A stretch of DNA of 64,000 nucleotides, from NCBI GenBank assembly GCA_040757065.1, contig JBFLXR010000009.1, forward strand, positions 53,049 through 117,048, in the 5' to 3' direction. This document shows, piece by piece, positions 44,231-54,117 of the stretch; positions within the stretch are counted from its first letter, which is position 1, and each line of letters opens with the position of its first letter. Under the pieces are notes generated by a model. That model was not told where the DNA came from. It searched no databases and was given only the letters and a program-made list of their open reading frames with translations. The position numbers and the translations under genes are program-made. This stretch comes from JBFLXR01 sp040757065. GTDB lineage: Bacteria; Pseudomonadota; Gammaproteobacteria; Burkholderiales; Gallionellaceae.

Positions 44231-45499
44231 TCAGCCTTCCTGCACAACCCGGTTGCGGCCGCTTTGCTTGGCCGCATACAGTGCCTGGTCGGCCGCGCTC
44301 AGCATGGCTTCCAGCGATTCGCCGAGCGCCGAACTGACACCGATACTCACCGTCAGGCGCAGCACTTCGCCAGAGTCGAGCGGAATTTCGATCGCCTCGA
44401 TACGCTGCCGCAGGCGCTCGAAGACTGCCTGCGGGGCTTCGGCATTCACCGCCAGCACGCAAAACTCTTCCCCGCCCATGCGGGCGACGATGTCGGTGTT
44501 ACGAAAAAAACCGGACAGCGTTCCAGCCACCGCCACAATCGCCGAATCGCCGACATCGTGACCGTAGGTATCGTTGATACGTTTGAAAAAATCGATGTCC
44601 ACCATCGCGGCAGACAGCTTGATATGTCCCCTCTTCGCGCTACCGAACAAAGGCCCCGCCATTTCGAAAAAGTAACGGCGGTTGTGCAGCTTAGTCAGAT
44701 AATCGCGGTTCGCCTGATCCTGAATAGTCTGAATATCATCCAGATGATCGAGGCAGTTATTCACCCGCCCGATAAATTCTTCCGCCTGAAACGGTTTGCG
44801 CACAATATCGTTCGCCCCCGCCTTTAGAAAACGGACGCCGACGAAGGCATCGCCGGAACCGGTCAGGCCAATCACCCCGAGCTTTGATGAAGGATGCTGC
44901 GCGCGCAAGCGCGCAGTCAGCGCAACGCCGTCCATCTGCGGCATTTTGAAATCGGTAATGACCAGCGCAATATCCGGCTGACTCATCATTTCCAGCGCCG
45001 CTTTGCCATCCGCCGCTTCCAGCACTTGCAACCGTTGTGCCTGCATCTGCGCTTTCAGATACAAACGGTAGACCGGACTATCGTCGACCAGCAGCACCTT
45101 GCGTGCAGGGTTGCGCAACAGCCGCGCGACATCTCTTTGTACAGTTTCAATTGCGCCGGGCGACTGTTTAATCACATAATCGGCGACTGCCTTGCCTGTA
45201 ATCCGGTCATGCAATTGCTGGTCGAGACTGGCCGTCAACACAATGGTTGCAACACCGGCCTGAAGTACCGAATCGACTGCTTCGCCGTCCGGCGCATCGG
45301 GCAAGCTCAAGTCCACTACGGCGACCGCATAACAATCCGCATACGCCTCTAGCAACTCTTGGCAGGCGCCAAGAGAATCTGCGCAATCGATCGGTAACCG
45401 GCTAACCCCTTCGATTGCTTTTTTGACGATCTGACGCATCACCTGACTGTCGTCCACAATCAGGATGCGCGCATTTTCTGCCTGAAACGCTTCGTCCAC
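44231..45499 (-). CDS. REC-REC-GGDEF diguanylate cyclase
   Basis: A 422-residue response regulator with two receivers in tandem. The first has ILIVDDSQVMR and VVDLSLPDAPDG; the second has VLLVDDSPVYR, ITDFKMPQMDG and VRKPFQ. The C-terminal cyclase has a GGEEF active site (ARMGGEEFCVL), the substrate region DIDFFKRINDTYGHDVGD, and an RxxD inhibitory site (RNTD) exactly 5 residues before GGEEF. It should make c-di-GMP and be product-inhibited. It converges on metG with 7 bases between. Confidence 0.92.
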   Translation of the reverse strand: MDEAFQAENARILIVDDSQVMRQIVKKAIEGVSRLPIDCADSLGACQELLEAYADCYAVAVVDLSLPDAPDGEAVDSVLQAGVATIVLTASLDQQLHDRITGKAVADYVIKQSPGAIETVQRDVARLLRNPARKVLLVDDSPVYRLYLKAQMQAQRLQVLEAADGKAALEMMSQPDIALVITDFKMPQMDGVALTARLRAQHPSSKLGVIGLTGSGDAFVGVRFLKAGANDIVRKPFQAEEFIGRVNNCLDHLDDIQTIQDQANRDYLTKLHNRRYFFEMAGPLFGSAKRGHIKLSAAMVDIDFFKRINDTYGHDVGDSAIVAVAGTLSGFFRNTDIVARMGGEEFCVLAVNAEAPQAVFERLRQRIEAIEIPLDSGEVLRLTVSIGVSSALGESLEAMLSAADQALYAAKQSGRNRVVQEG

Positions 45500-45558
45500 T
45501 TTCGCCCCTTTTTGCTTATTTGCTTAGTTATATCAGGCGTATCCCATTTACCAGCCGG

Positions 45559-48500
45559 TCAGGCATATACGATACGCACTTGTGCGCCTAATGCCCTCAA
45601 TCCCTCCGTCAACGCTTCCGGCAGAGAAACCGACCACTCTTCGCCGAGCCGCAACTGTGCGCGACCGGTCATATTGCTGTACTGAATAACAACGGGACAA
45701 TGACCATCGCGGTAAGGCAGCAATTGTTCCTGCAACTGAGAAACACGGATTTTCTGCGCCGCATCCACGCCGATCTCCAATCGCTTGGCAAAAGCCGCCC
45801 GCGCCGACGCAAAATCAAACAACTCTTCCGCGCTGACCCGCATATTGCCGGAATATTCGTCCAAACTGACCTTGCCGCGTACCACCAACAACTCATCCTC
45901 GCGTATCCACGGACGGCTGCGCTCGAACTCCTCGTTAAATACCGTCATTTCCACCTGTGCACTGCCGTCGTCCAGCGTGACTACCGCCATGCGACCGCGC
46001 CGGGTTTGCTGAATCCGCACGCCGGCAACCATCCCGGCCAGCACCATTGCCACACTGGCGCGCCGCCCGTGATTGCCTTGTTGCGGCAAGCTGCTCGGAC
46101 TAATATCGGCCAAACGGGTTTTAACGAAATTCGACAACTCCTCGGCATACTCCTGATACGGGTGCCCGCTCAGGTAAAAGCCCAACGCCAGCTTCTCGTT
46201 TTGCAGCTGCTCGCGCAACGACCAATAGGGCACATCGACCATTTCCACCGGCAGCTCATCTGATCCGCCATCGTCGAACAAACTCACTTGATTGGCAGCG
46301 CGCGCCAGCTGCTCGGCATGCTCCAGCGCCACATCCAGCGTCGCCATCAGTTGCAAACGATGATCGCTGATGCCGTCGAACGCACCGCTGCGAATCAACG
46401 CTTCGATCGCACGGCGATTCACGACTCGCTTATCCACCCGGCGGCAGAAATCGAACAGGTCGCGGAACGGCCCCTCCGCTTCGCGCGCGGCAACGATATT
46501 ATTGATCGCATTCTCGCCGGTACCCTTCACCGCCCCCAGACCGTAGGCCATGACCTTTTCGCTCACCGGCGCAAAGCGATAACCGGAGCTATTAATATCC
46601 GGCGGCAGGATCTGCACGCCCTGAGTCAGCGTATCCTGATAGAAGGTATGCACCTTGTCGGTGTTATCCATATCGGAAGACAAGGTTGCCGCCATGAAGG
46701 CGGCCGGGTAGTGCGCCTTCAGATACGCGGTCTGATACGAGACCAGTGCATACGCTGCCGAGTGCGACTTGTTGAAACCGTACCCGGCAAATTTCTCCAT
46801 CAGGTCGAACAACAAGGTCGCCAGCTTTTCGTCTACCTCGCGCTTAACCGCCCCCTCGACGAAAATGCCGCGGTGCTGCGCCATCTCTTCAGGCTTTTTC
46901 TTACCCATCGCCCGGCGCAGCATATCCGCACCGCCCAGCGTATAACCGCCGATAATCTGGGCAATCTGCATCACCTGCTCCTGATACACGATCACCCCAT
47001 ACGTCGGCCGCAAAGAAATCTCCAGGTCGGGATGGAAATAGTCTGCCTTGGCGCGCCCGTGTTTCCGGTTGATAAAGTCTTCCACCATGCCCGATTCCAA
47101 CGGACCGGGCCGGTATAGCGCCACCAGCGCCACGATATCTTCGAAGGTGTCCGGTTGCAGGCGCTTGATCAGCTCCTTCATACCGCGCGATTCCAACTGA
47201 AACACCGCCGTCGTGTTGCAGTTCTTCAACAGGTCGTAACTCGCCTTGTCGTCAAGCGGGATAGTTTCGATATCGAACGGCGCTTCGTCGCCCTGCCCGG
47301 CCTGCATCCGACGGATGTATTTCACCGCCCAGTCGATGATGGTCAGTGTGCGCAAGCCCAAAAAGTCGAACTTCACCAGACCGACTTGTTCGACGTCATC
47401 CTTATCGTACTGACTCACGACGCTGTCGCTGCCCTCGGTGCAGTACAACGGACAAAAATCTGTCAATTTACCCGGAGCGATCAGCACCCCGCCGGCGTGC
47501 ATGCCGACGTTACGGGTCAAGTCTTCCAGACGCTCGCCCAACTCCAGCAACTCGTCGACCCCCTCTTCGCTGTTGACGATCACATTGAATTCCGGCTCCA
47601 GCTCGCGCGCCTTCTTCAGGGAAACAGGTTTTACGCCCTCCAGCGGCACCAGCTTGGACAAGCGGTCACACAAGCCATAAGGAAAGTCCAGCACGCGACC
47701 CACGTCGCGGATCACAGCTTTCGATGCCATCGTACCGAAAGTGGCAATCTGCGACACACTCTGCGCGCCGTACTTTTGCTTCACATAGTCAATGACACGC
47801 TCGCGTCCGTCCTGACAGAAGTCCACGTCGAAGTCAGGCATGGATACCCGCTCAGGATTCAAGAAACGTTCGAACAGCAATTCGTAGCGTAGCGGGTCGA
47901 GATCGGTAATCCGCAAGCAATACGCCACCAGCGAGCCGGCACCGGAGCCGCGCCCCGGCCCTACCGGCACGCCATTCTGCTTAGCCCAGCGAATAAAGTC
48001 CGCCACGATCAGGAAGTAGCCGGGGAATCCCATCTGAATAATGGTATTCACCTCGAAAGCCAGCCGCTCGATGTACTGCGGCATTTTTTCCGCACGCTCA
48101 GCCTCGTCGGGATACAACTGCAACATCCGTTCCCGCAGACCGTCTTCCGATTGCTGACGCAGAAAATCGTCCAGCGACATTCCGCCCGGCGTGGGGAAGT
48201 CCGGCAAATGCGGCTTGCCCAGTTTCAGCGTAATGTTGCAGCGTTTGGCGATCTCGACACTGTTTTGTAATGCCTCGGGCAAGTCGGCGAATAATGCTGC
48301 CATTTCCGCCTGCGTCTTGAAATATTGCTGGGCAGTAAAGGCGCGCGCACGGCGCTTGTCGTTCAGCACATACCCTTCGGCAATACAGACGCGCGCTTCG
48401 TGTGCCTTAAAGTCGTCGATAGTCAGGAATTGCACAGGGTGCGTGGCTACGACCGGCAAAGCCAGTTCCGCCGCCAGTCTCACAGTTTCGCGCACATGCT

Positions 48501-49038
48501 GCTCTTCGCGCGCCTGCCCGCAACGCTGAATTTCCAGATAGTAGCGTCCGGGAAATAAGCCGGCCCACTCCAAAGCCGACTGACGCGCATCTTGCGCATT
48601 GCCGTTCAGCATTGCCGCACCGGGTTCGCCGAGCTGCGCGCCCGACAACGCGATTAGGCCGTCCGTACCTTCCCGCAACCATGCTTTTTGCAATTCCGGT
48701 CTGCCGCGATACTGATTCTCCAGATAGGCACGGGTTACCAATTCGCACAAACGCAGATAACCTGCGTATGACTGACACAACAATAAGACTCTGAACGGCT
48801 TGTCGCGGTCGGCCTCGTTACTAATAAACAAATCGCAGCCGACCACCGGCTTGATGCCCGCCCCACGCGCTTCCTTATAGAACTTAACCAGACCAAATAC
48901 ATTAGACAGATCGGTCAAGGCCAGTGCAGGCATCCGATCCTGCTTGGCGGCAGACACCGCCTCGCCGATACGCACGATACCGTCGACGATGGAATATTCG
49001 CTATGCAGCCGAAGATGAACGAAAGCGGGAGATGACAT
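45559..49038 (-). CDS. dnaE: DNA polymerase III alpha subunit
   Basis: A 1159-residue replicative polymerase. It has the N-terminal PHP domain (FVHLRLHSEYSIVDGIVRIGE), palm catalytic aspartates in VSMPDFDVDFCQDGRERVIDYV, fingers with GFNKSHSAAYALVSYQTAYL, and a C-terminal OB fold with the tau-binding tail. The start at 49038 is preferred to 49068 because the likely -10 lies at 49067-49072. It is of the dnaE1 type, not dnaE2. Confidence 0.97.
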   Translation of the reverse strand: MSSPAFVHLRLHSEYSIVDGIVRIGEAVSAAKQDRMPALALTDLSNVFGLVKFYKEARGAGIKPVVGCDLFISNEADRDKPFRVLLLCQSYAGYLRLCELVTRAYLENQYRGRPELQKAWLREGTDGLIALSGAQLGEPGAAMLNGNAQDARQSALEWAGLFPGRYYLEIQRCGQAREEQHVRETVRLAAELALPVVATHPVQFLTIDDFKAHEARVCIAEGYVLNDKRRARAFTAQQYFKTQAEMAALFADLPEALQNSVEIAKRCNITLKLGKPHLPDFPTPGGMSLDDFLRQQSEDGLRERMLQLYPDEAERAEKMPQYIERLAFEVNTIIQMGFPGYFLIVADFIRWAKQNGVPVGPGRGSGAGSLVAYCLRITDLDPLRYELLFERFLNPERVSMPDFDVDFCQDGRERVIDYVKQKYGAQSVSQIATFGTMASKAVIRDVGRVLDFPYGLCDRLSKLVPLEGVKPVSLKKARELEPEFNVIVNSEEGVDELLELGERLEDLTRNVGMHAGGVLIAPGKLTDFCPLYCTEGSDSVVSQYDKDDVEQVGLVKFDFLGLRTLTIIDWAVKYIRRMQAGQGDEAPFDIETIPLDDKASYDLLKNCNTTAVFQLESRGMKELIKRLQPDTFEDIVALVALYRPGPLESGMVEDFINRKHGRAKADYFHPDLEISLRPTYGVIVYQEQVMQIAQIIGGYTLGGADMLRRAMGKKKPEEMAQHRGIFVEGAVKREVDEKLATLLFDLMEKFAGYGFNKSHSAAYALVSYQTAYLKAHYPAAFMAATLSSDMDNTDKVHTFYQDTLTQGVQILPPDINSSGYRFAPVSEKVMAYGLGAVKGTGENAINNIVAAREAEGPFRDLFDFCRRVDKRVVNRRAIEALIRSGAFDGISDHRLQLMATLDVALEHAEQLARAANQVSLFDDGGSDELPVEMVDVPYWSLREQLQNEKLALGFYLSGHPYQEYAEELSNFVKTRLADISPSSLPQQGNHGRRASVAMVLAGMVAGVRIQQTRRGRMAVVTLDDGSAQVEMTVFNEEFERSRPWIREDELLVVRGKVSLDEYSGNMRVSAEELFDFASARAAFAKRLEIGVDAAQKIRVSQLQEQLLPYRDGHCPVVIQYSNMTGRAQLRLGEEWSVSLPEALTEGLRALGAQVRIVYA

Positions 49039-49066
49039 GAAATCGCATACCTCTATAATGGCGCAC

Positions 49067-49075
49067 ATCTTACCA
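49067..49075 (-). promoter_or_regulatory. extended -10 promoter of dnaE
   Basis: On the minus strand TGGTAAGAT forms an extended -10; transcription would start near 49060, about 22 bases before the dnaE start. Confidence 0.45.
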
Positions 49076-49099
49076 CTTCCGCCCGACCGAAAATCGCGG

Positions 49100-49128
49100 T
49101 TGTCTCTGCCGGAGAGTTTTGCTAGAAT
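49100..49128 (+). promoter_or_regulatory. sigma-70 promoter of the rpsU-yqeY-dnaG-rpoD operon
   Basis: TTGTCT (49100-49105), an exact 17-base spacer and TAGAAT (49123-49128). The predicted start is about 35 bases before rpsU. Confidence 0.7.
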
Positions 49129-49169
49129 CGCGTCCCTCGAAATTTTTTTGCTTTTTAAAGGTTTAGTTC

Positions 49170-49382
49170 ATGACAACCGTACGCGTGAAAGAAAACGAAC
49201 CGTTCGAAGTGGCAATGCGCCGTTTCAAGCGCTCTGTGGAAAAGACCGGCCTGCTGACCGAACTGCGCGCCCGCGAATTCTACGAAAAGCCCACCGCAGA
49301 ACGTAAGCGCAAGCTGGCTGCTGCCGTAAAGCGCCACTACAAGCGTCTGCGCAGCCAAACTCTGCCGCCGAAGCTGTACTAA
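49170..49382 (+). CDS. rpsU: 30S ribosomal protein S21
   Basis: A 70-residue basic protein (TTVRVKENEPFEVAMRRFKR, then KPTAERKRKLAAAVKRHYKR). It is the first gene of the macromolecular-synthesis operon, preceded by AAAGG. Confidence 0.97.
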   Translation: MTTVRVKENEPFEVAMRRFKRSVEKTGLLTELRAREFYEKPTAERKRKLAAAVKRHYKRLRSQTLPPKLY

Positions 49383-49408
49383 TCCGCACCGCAGCCGAAT
49401 GAATCGCG

Positions 49409-49433
49409 CGCCCATTCGCAAGAATGGGCGTTT
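49409..49433 (+). terminator. hairpin between rpsU and yqeY (partial terminator)
   Basis: CGCCCATTC (49409-49417) and GAATGGGCG (49422-49430) form a perfect 9-bp stem with a GCAA loop, followed by TTT. The enterobacterial operon has a terminator after rpsU that lowers expression of dnaG and rpoD; this hairpin sits in the same place. It leaves only 9 bases before yqeY. Confidence 0.65.
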
Positions 49434-49442
49434 ACCTTTGCC

Positions 49443-49889
49443 ATGAGCCTGAAACAACAGATCAGCGAAGACATGAAAACCGCCATGCGCGCCAAAGATA
49501 GCGCACGGCTGGGCACCATCCGTCTATTGCAAGCCGCCATCAAGCAACGCGAAGTCGATACGCGCATCGAACTGACCGACGCCGATATTACTGCCGTCAT
49601 CGACAAGATGATCAAGCAGCGGCGCGACTCGATTATGCAATTCGAAGCAGCAGGGCGCACCGAACTGGCAGAAGGCGAGAAATTCGAAATCGGCGTGTTG
49701 CAGGCCTACATGCCGCAACAAATGAGCGCGGAAGAAATCGAGGCCGCCATTGCCACCGCAATCGCTGCCAGCGGCGCTGCGGGTCCGCAAGACATGGGCA
49801 AGATCATGGCGCTGCTCAAGCCACAACTGGCCGGGCGCGCCGATATCGGTCAAGTATCGGCTGCCGTTAAAGCCAAACTGACCAAATAA
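49443..49889 (+). CDS. yqeY: GatB/YqeY-domain protein
   Basis: A 148-residue helical protein of the YqeY family: LKQQISEDMKTAMRAKDSAR, TIRLLQAAIKQREVD, EFEIGVLQAYMPQQMS-like segment, and AKLTK at the end. The domain resembles the tRNA-binding tail of GatB, but the role of the free protein is unclear. No clear ribosome-binding site precedes the ATG. Confidence 0.93.
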   Translation: MSLKQQISEDMKTAMRAKDSARLGTIRLLQAAIKQREVDTRIELTDADITAVIDKMIKQRRDSIMQFEAAGRTELAEGEKFEIGVLQAYMPQQMSAEEIEAAIATAIAASGAAGPQDMGKIMALLKPQLAGRADIGQVSAAVKAKLTK

Positions 49890-49951
49890 AGCAGCGCCGT
49901 AATACCCTTTAACCTTCTTGCGGCTATCGCCGCGCATCAGCGGGAGTTGGG

Positions 49952-51685
49952 GTGATTCCGAAGAGTTTCATTCAGGATTTGCTCAATCGCGTCGACATCG
50001 TAGATGTCGTCGAGCGTTACGTGCCGCTGAAAAAGGCCGGGGCGAATTACGCCGCCTGCTGTCCGTTCCACAACGAAAAATCCCCCTCGTTCACCGTTAG
50101 CCAGAGCAAACAGTTCTACCATTGCTTCGGCTGCGGCGCACACGGCACCGCCATCGGCTTTGTCATGGAGCACGCCGGACTGGGCTTCGTCGATGCTGTC
50201 GAAGAATTGGCGCGCAGCGTCGGCCTGACCGTACCGCGCGAAGCAGAAACGGACGATCAGCGCACAAAAGCCGCACCCGACTTATATGACGTCATGCAAA
50301 CCGCCTCGCGCCACTACCGCGAGCAGCTCAAACATTCGTCACGCGCTATCGAGTATCTGAAACAACGCGGCCTGACTGGCGAAATCGCGGCACGCTTCGG
50401 CATCGGCTACGCCCCGGAAGGCTGGCAAAATCTGGCTCAAGCCGTACCCGATTACCAGCACCCGTCGTTACTGGAAACAGGGCTGGTTATCGAAAACGAC
50501 GAAGGTAAACGTTACGACCGCTTCCGCGACCGCATCATGTTTCCGATCAGCAACGGGCGCGGACAGATTATTGGTTTTGGCGGACGCGTACTCGATAAAG
50601 GCGAGCCCAAATACCTCAACTCGCCGGAAACCCCATTATTCGAAAAAGGACGTGAGCTCTACGGCCTATTCCAAGCGCAAAAAGCCATTCGAGCCGAACG
50701 CCTGGTGCTCGTCGTCGAAGGTTACATGGATGTAGTGGCATTGGCGCAACTCGGTGTGGAATATGCAGTCGCCACCCTCGGCACTGCCACCACATCCTTT
50801 CATGCGCAAAAGCTGATGAAATTGGCTGACCGGGTTGTTTTCTGCTTCGACGGAGACGCTGCCGGTCGCCGCGCCGCATGGCGCGCACTGGAAAATGCGT
50901 TGCCGCAACTAGTAGACGGCAAACAACTCTCGTTCCTGTTTTTGCCGCCGGAGCACGACCCGGACAGCTACATTCGCGAACACGGCAAAGAAGCCTTCGA
51001 GCACTTAATCGGCGATGCGCTGCCGCTTTCCGGCTACTTACTACAAGAACTCTCTGCCCGAGTCGACTTGCGCACACAAGAAGGCCGCAGCGCACTGCTG
51101 CAACAAGCCAAACCGCTGCTTTTGGCAATTCAGGCCCCTGCTATCGGGCTGCTGCTGAGAAAAGAAGTCGCGGCGCTTGCCGGCATCAGCCAAGCGGAAC
51201 TTGAGGGACTGTTCGGCATCAAATCGGTCGCTAGCTCGCCTGCGGCGCGCCCCGCCCCGAAAGCTAGAGCAGCGCGCCCTGCCCCCTCCGGCATGAAGGC
51301 ATTATTGCGCTGTCTGGTTGCCGAACCCACACTGGCGGCAGAGTTACCGCTGGACCTGCTCCCGCACGACGACAGCACCGCAGCCATCGAGTCGATCTGC
51401 ATCGTCGTGAAAGAGCTGGGAGACGAGATTGGCACCGCAGGACTGATCCAGCAATTCTCGGGCACCCCGTATGAAGCGGCGCTAACCGCCGCACAAACAG
51501 AAATTTTGCAGTGGGGCGATGGCTTCGATGTCGCTGCGGAATTCAACGGCTTGCTGGAAAAGTTACGCGAAACGCATCGCCACCAGCAGTTGCATGAGTT
51601 GCACGCCAAGATCCGCCAGCACGGACTGCAAGGATTGGATGCGCAAGAACGCGCGCTGTACCTGCAACTGCTGCAACGCAGCTAA
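49952..51685 (+). CDS. dnaG: DNA primase DnaG
   Basis: A 577-residue primase. A GTG start at 49952 (VIPKSFIQDLLNRVDIVDVV) follows a GGGAG site. The CHC2 zinc finger spans about residues 37-68 (CPFHNEKSPSF, FYHCFGCGAHG). The TOPRIM core has LVVVEGYMDVVALAQ and VFCFDGDAAGRRAAWRA. A C-terminal DnaB-binding domain follows a short Pro/Ala-rich linker near residue 430. Confidence 0.97.
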   Translation: MIPKSFIQDLLNRVDIVDVVERYVPLKKAGANYAACCPFHNEKSPSFTVSQSKQFYHCFGCGAHGTAIGFVMEHAGLGFVDAVEELARSVGLTVPREAETDDQRTKAAPDLYDVMQTASRHYREQLKHSSRAIEYLKQRGLTGEIAARFGIGYAPEGWQNLAQAVPDYQHPSLLETGLVIENDEGKRYDRFRDRIMFPISNGRGQIIGFGGRVLDKGEPKYLNSPETPLFEKGRELYGLFQAQKAIRAERLVLVVEGYMDVVALAQLGVEYAVATLGTATTSFHAQKLMKLADRVVFCFDGDAAGRRAAWRALENALPQLVDGKQLSFLFLPPEHDPDSYIREHGKEAFEHLIGDALPLSGYLLQELSARVDLRTQEGRSALLQQAKPLLLAIQAPAIGLLLRKEVAALAGISQAELEGLFGIKSVASSPAARPAPKARAARPAPSGMKALLRCLVAEPTLAAELPLDLLPHDDSTAAIESICIVVKELGDEIGTAGLIQQFSGTPYEAALTAAQTEILQWGDGFDVAAEFNGLLEKLRETHRHQQLHELHAKIRQHGLQGLDAQERALYLQLLQRS

Positions 51686-51709
51686 GCCGCGGAATGATTT
51701 TACGAAATC

Positions 51710-51718
51710 TGATATAAT
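51710..51718 (+). promoter_or_regulatory. internal extended -10 promoter for rpoD
   Basis: TGATATAAT carries a perfect -10 with the TGN extension, 44 bases before rpoD and just after dnaG. No -35 is evident. It would let rpoD be expressed apart from the rest of the operon. Confidence 0.55.
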
Positions 51719-51762
51719 GCCCGTTTTTCCAAGCGGCTTGATTTAACTGGGACTACACAGAC

Positions 51763-53691
<1,929 letters not shown>

Positions 53692-53734
53692 GCAACATCC
53701 CGGAGTAAGCGAGCGCTTACACCGGAAGTTTAAC

Positions 53735-54059
53735 GGGCCTCTAGCTCATGCTTGGTTAGAGCAGCGGACTTAACAGACCTTCGCCTAAACAGCGATGCAT
53801 GGCGAAGGCAAATGGGTTGCCTCAGGGTAAGTTAACTCTGCCCTCAGGTAGAACCGCTCAAATTCGGGGAAGCCTCCGGTGCGCATGCACTCTGGTAATC
53901 CCGAGCCAAACCCGGCCTTGCCGGGGAGGTGTAGAGACTGTACGGGCGGGTCGTAAAGACAAGAGACAGTCCAGACCACAAACCCGAAAGGGGCGGCGAA
54001 AGCCGTAGCTGGTACGCATAATCCGTTGGTGCCGGGTTCGACTCCCGGGGGGCCCACCA
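53735..54059 (+). tRNA. tRNA-Ile(CAU), interrupted by a group I intron
   Basis: The 5' exon 53735-53770 gives the acceptor GGGCCTC, D-arm GCTC/GAGC and anticodon stem GCGGA plus CT. The 3' exon 54017-54059 gives CATAA, TCCGT, a 5-base variable loop, T-arm CCGGG/CCCGG with TTCGACT, GGGGCCC, A and an encoded CCA. Joined, they make a 79-nt class I tRNA with loop CUCAUAA. The CAU anticodon on an isoleucine-type body implies lysidine modification by TilS, reading AUA. An elongator Met tRNA is the alternative, but body and variable loop favour Ile. Confidence 0.88.
53771..54016 (+). ncRNA. group I intron (subgroup IC3-like) in tRNA-Ile(CAU)
   Basis: A 246-nt intron lying exactly between U33 and C34, with no internal protein gene. 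Elements seen: P2 CCTTCGCC/GGCGAAGG (53778-53785/53801-53808); P3 CCGCTC/GGGCGG (53854-53859/53944-53949); P4 TCGGG/CCCGA (53864-53868/53900-53904); P6 CCCGG/CCGGG (53911-53915/53921-53925); P7 GACTGT/ACAGTC (53936-53941/53966-53971) within the signature GTAGAGACTG; P8 GTC/GAC (53950-53952/53958-53960); and a terminal G at 54016. The Azoarcus tRNA-Ile(CAU) intron is the best-known relative. The P1 guide helix is not clear. Confidence 0.9.
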
Positions 54060-54062
54060 GAT

Positions 54063-54097
54063 AAGCCGCGCAGCGCAAGCTGAGCGGCTTTGCTTTT
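54063..54097 (+). terminator. terminator after tRNA-Ile
   Basis: AAGCCGC (54063-54069) pairs with GCGGCTT (54084-54090), with an inner AGC-GCAA-GCT hairpin, followed by TTTGCTTTT. It lies 3 bases after the tRNA CCA. Confidence 0.75.
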
Positions 54098-54105
54098 GAA
54101 CCCGC

Positions 54106-54111
54106 TATAAT
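54106..54111 (+). promoter_or_regulatory. perfect -10 element of rlhA
   Basis: TATAAT ends 6 bases before the rlhA ATG, which would put the transcription start on the ATG itself and give a leaderless mRNA. There is no ribosome-binding site before the ATG and no good -35. Confidence 0.5.
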
Positions 54112-54117
54112 CGCCGC

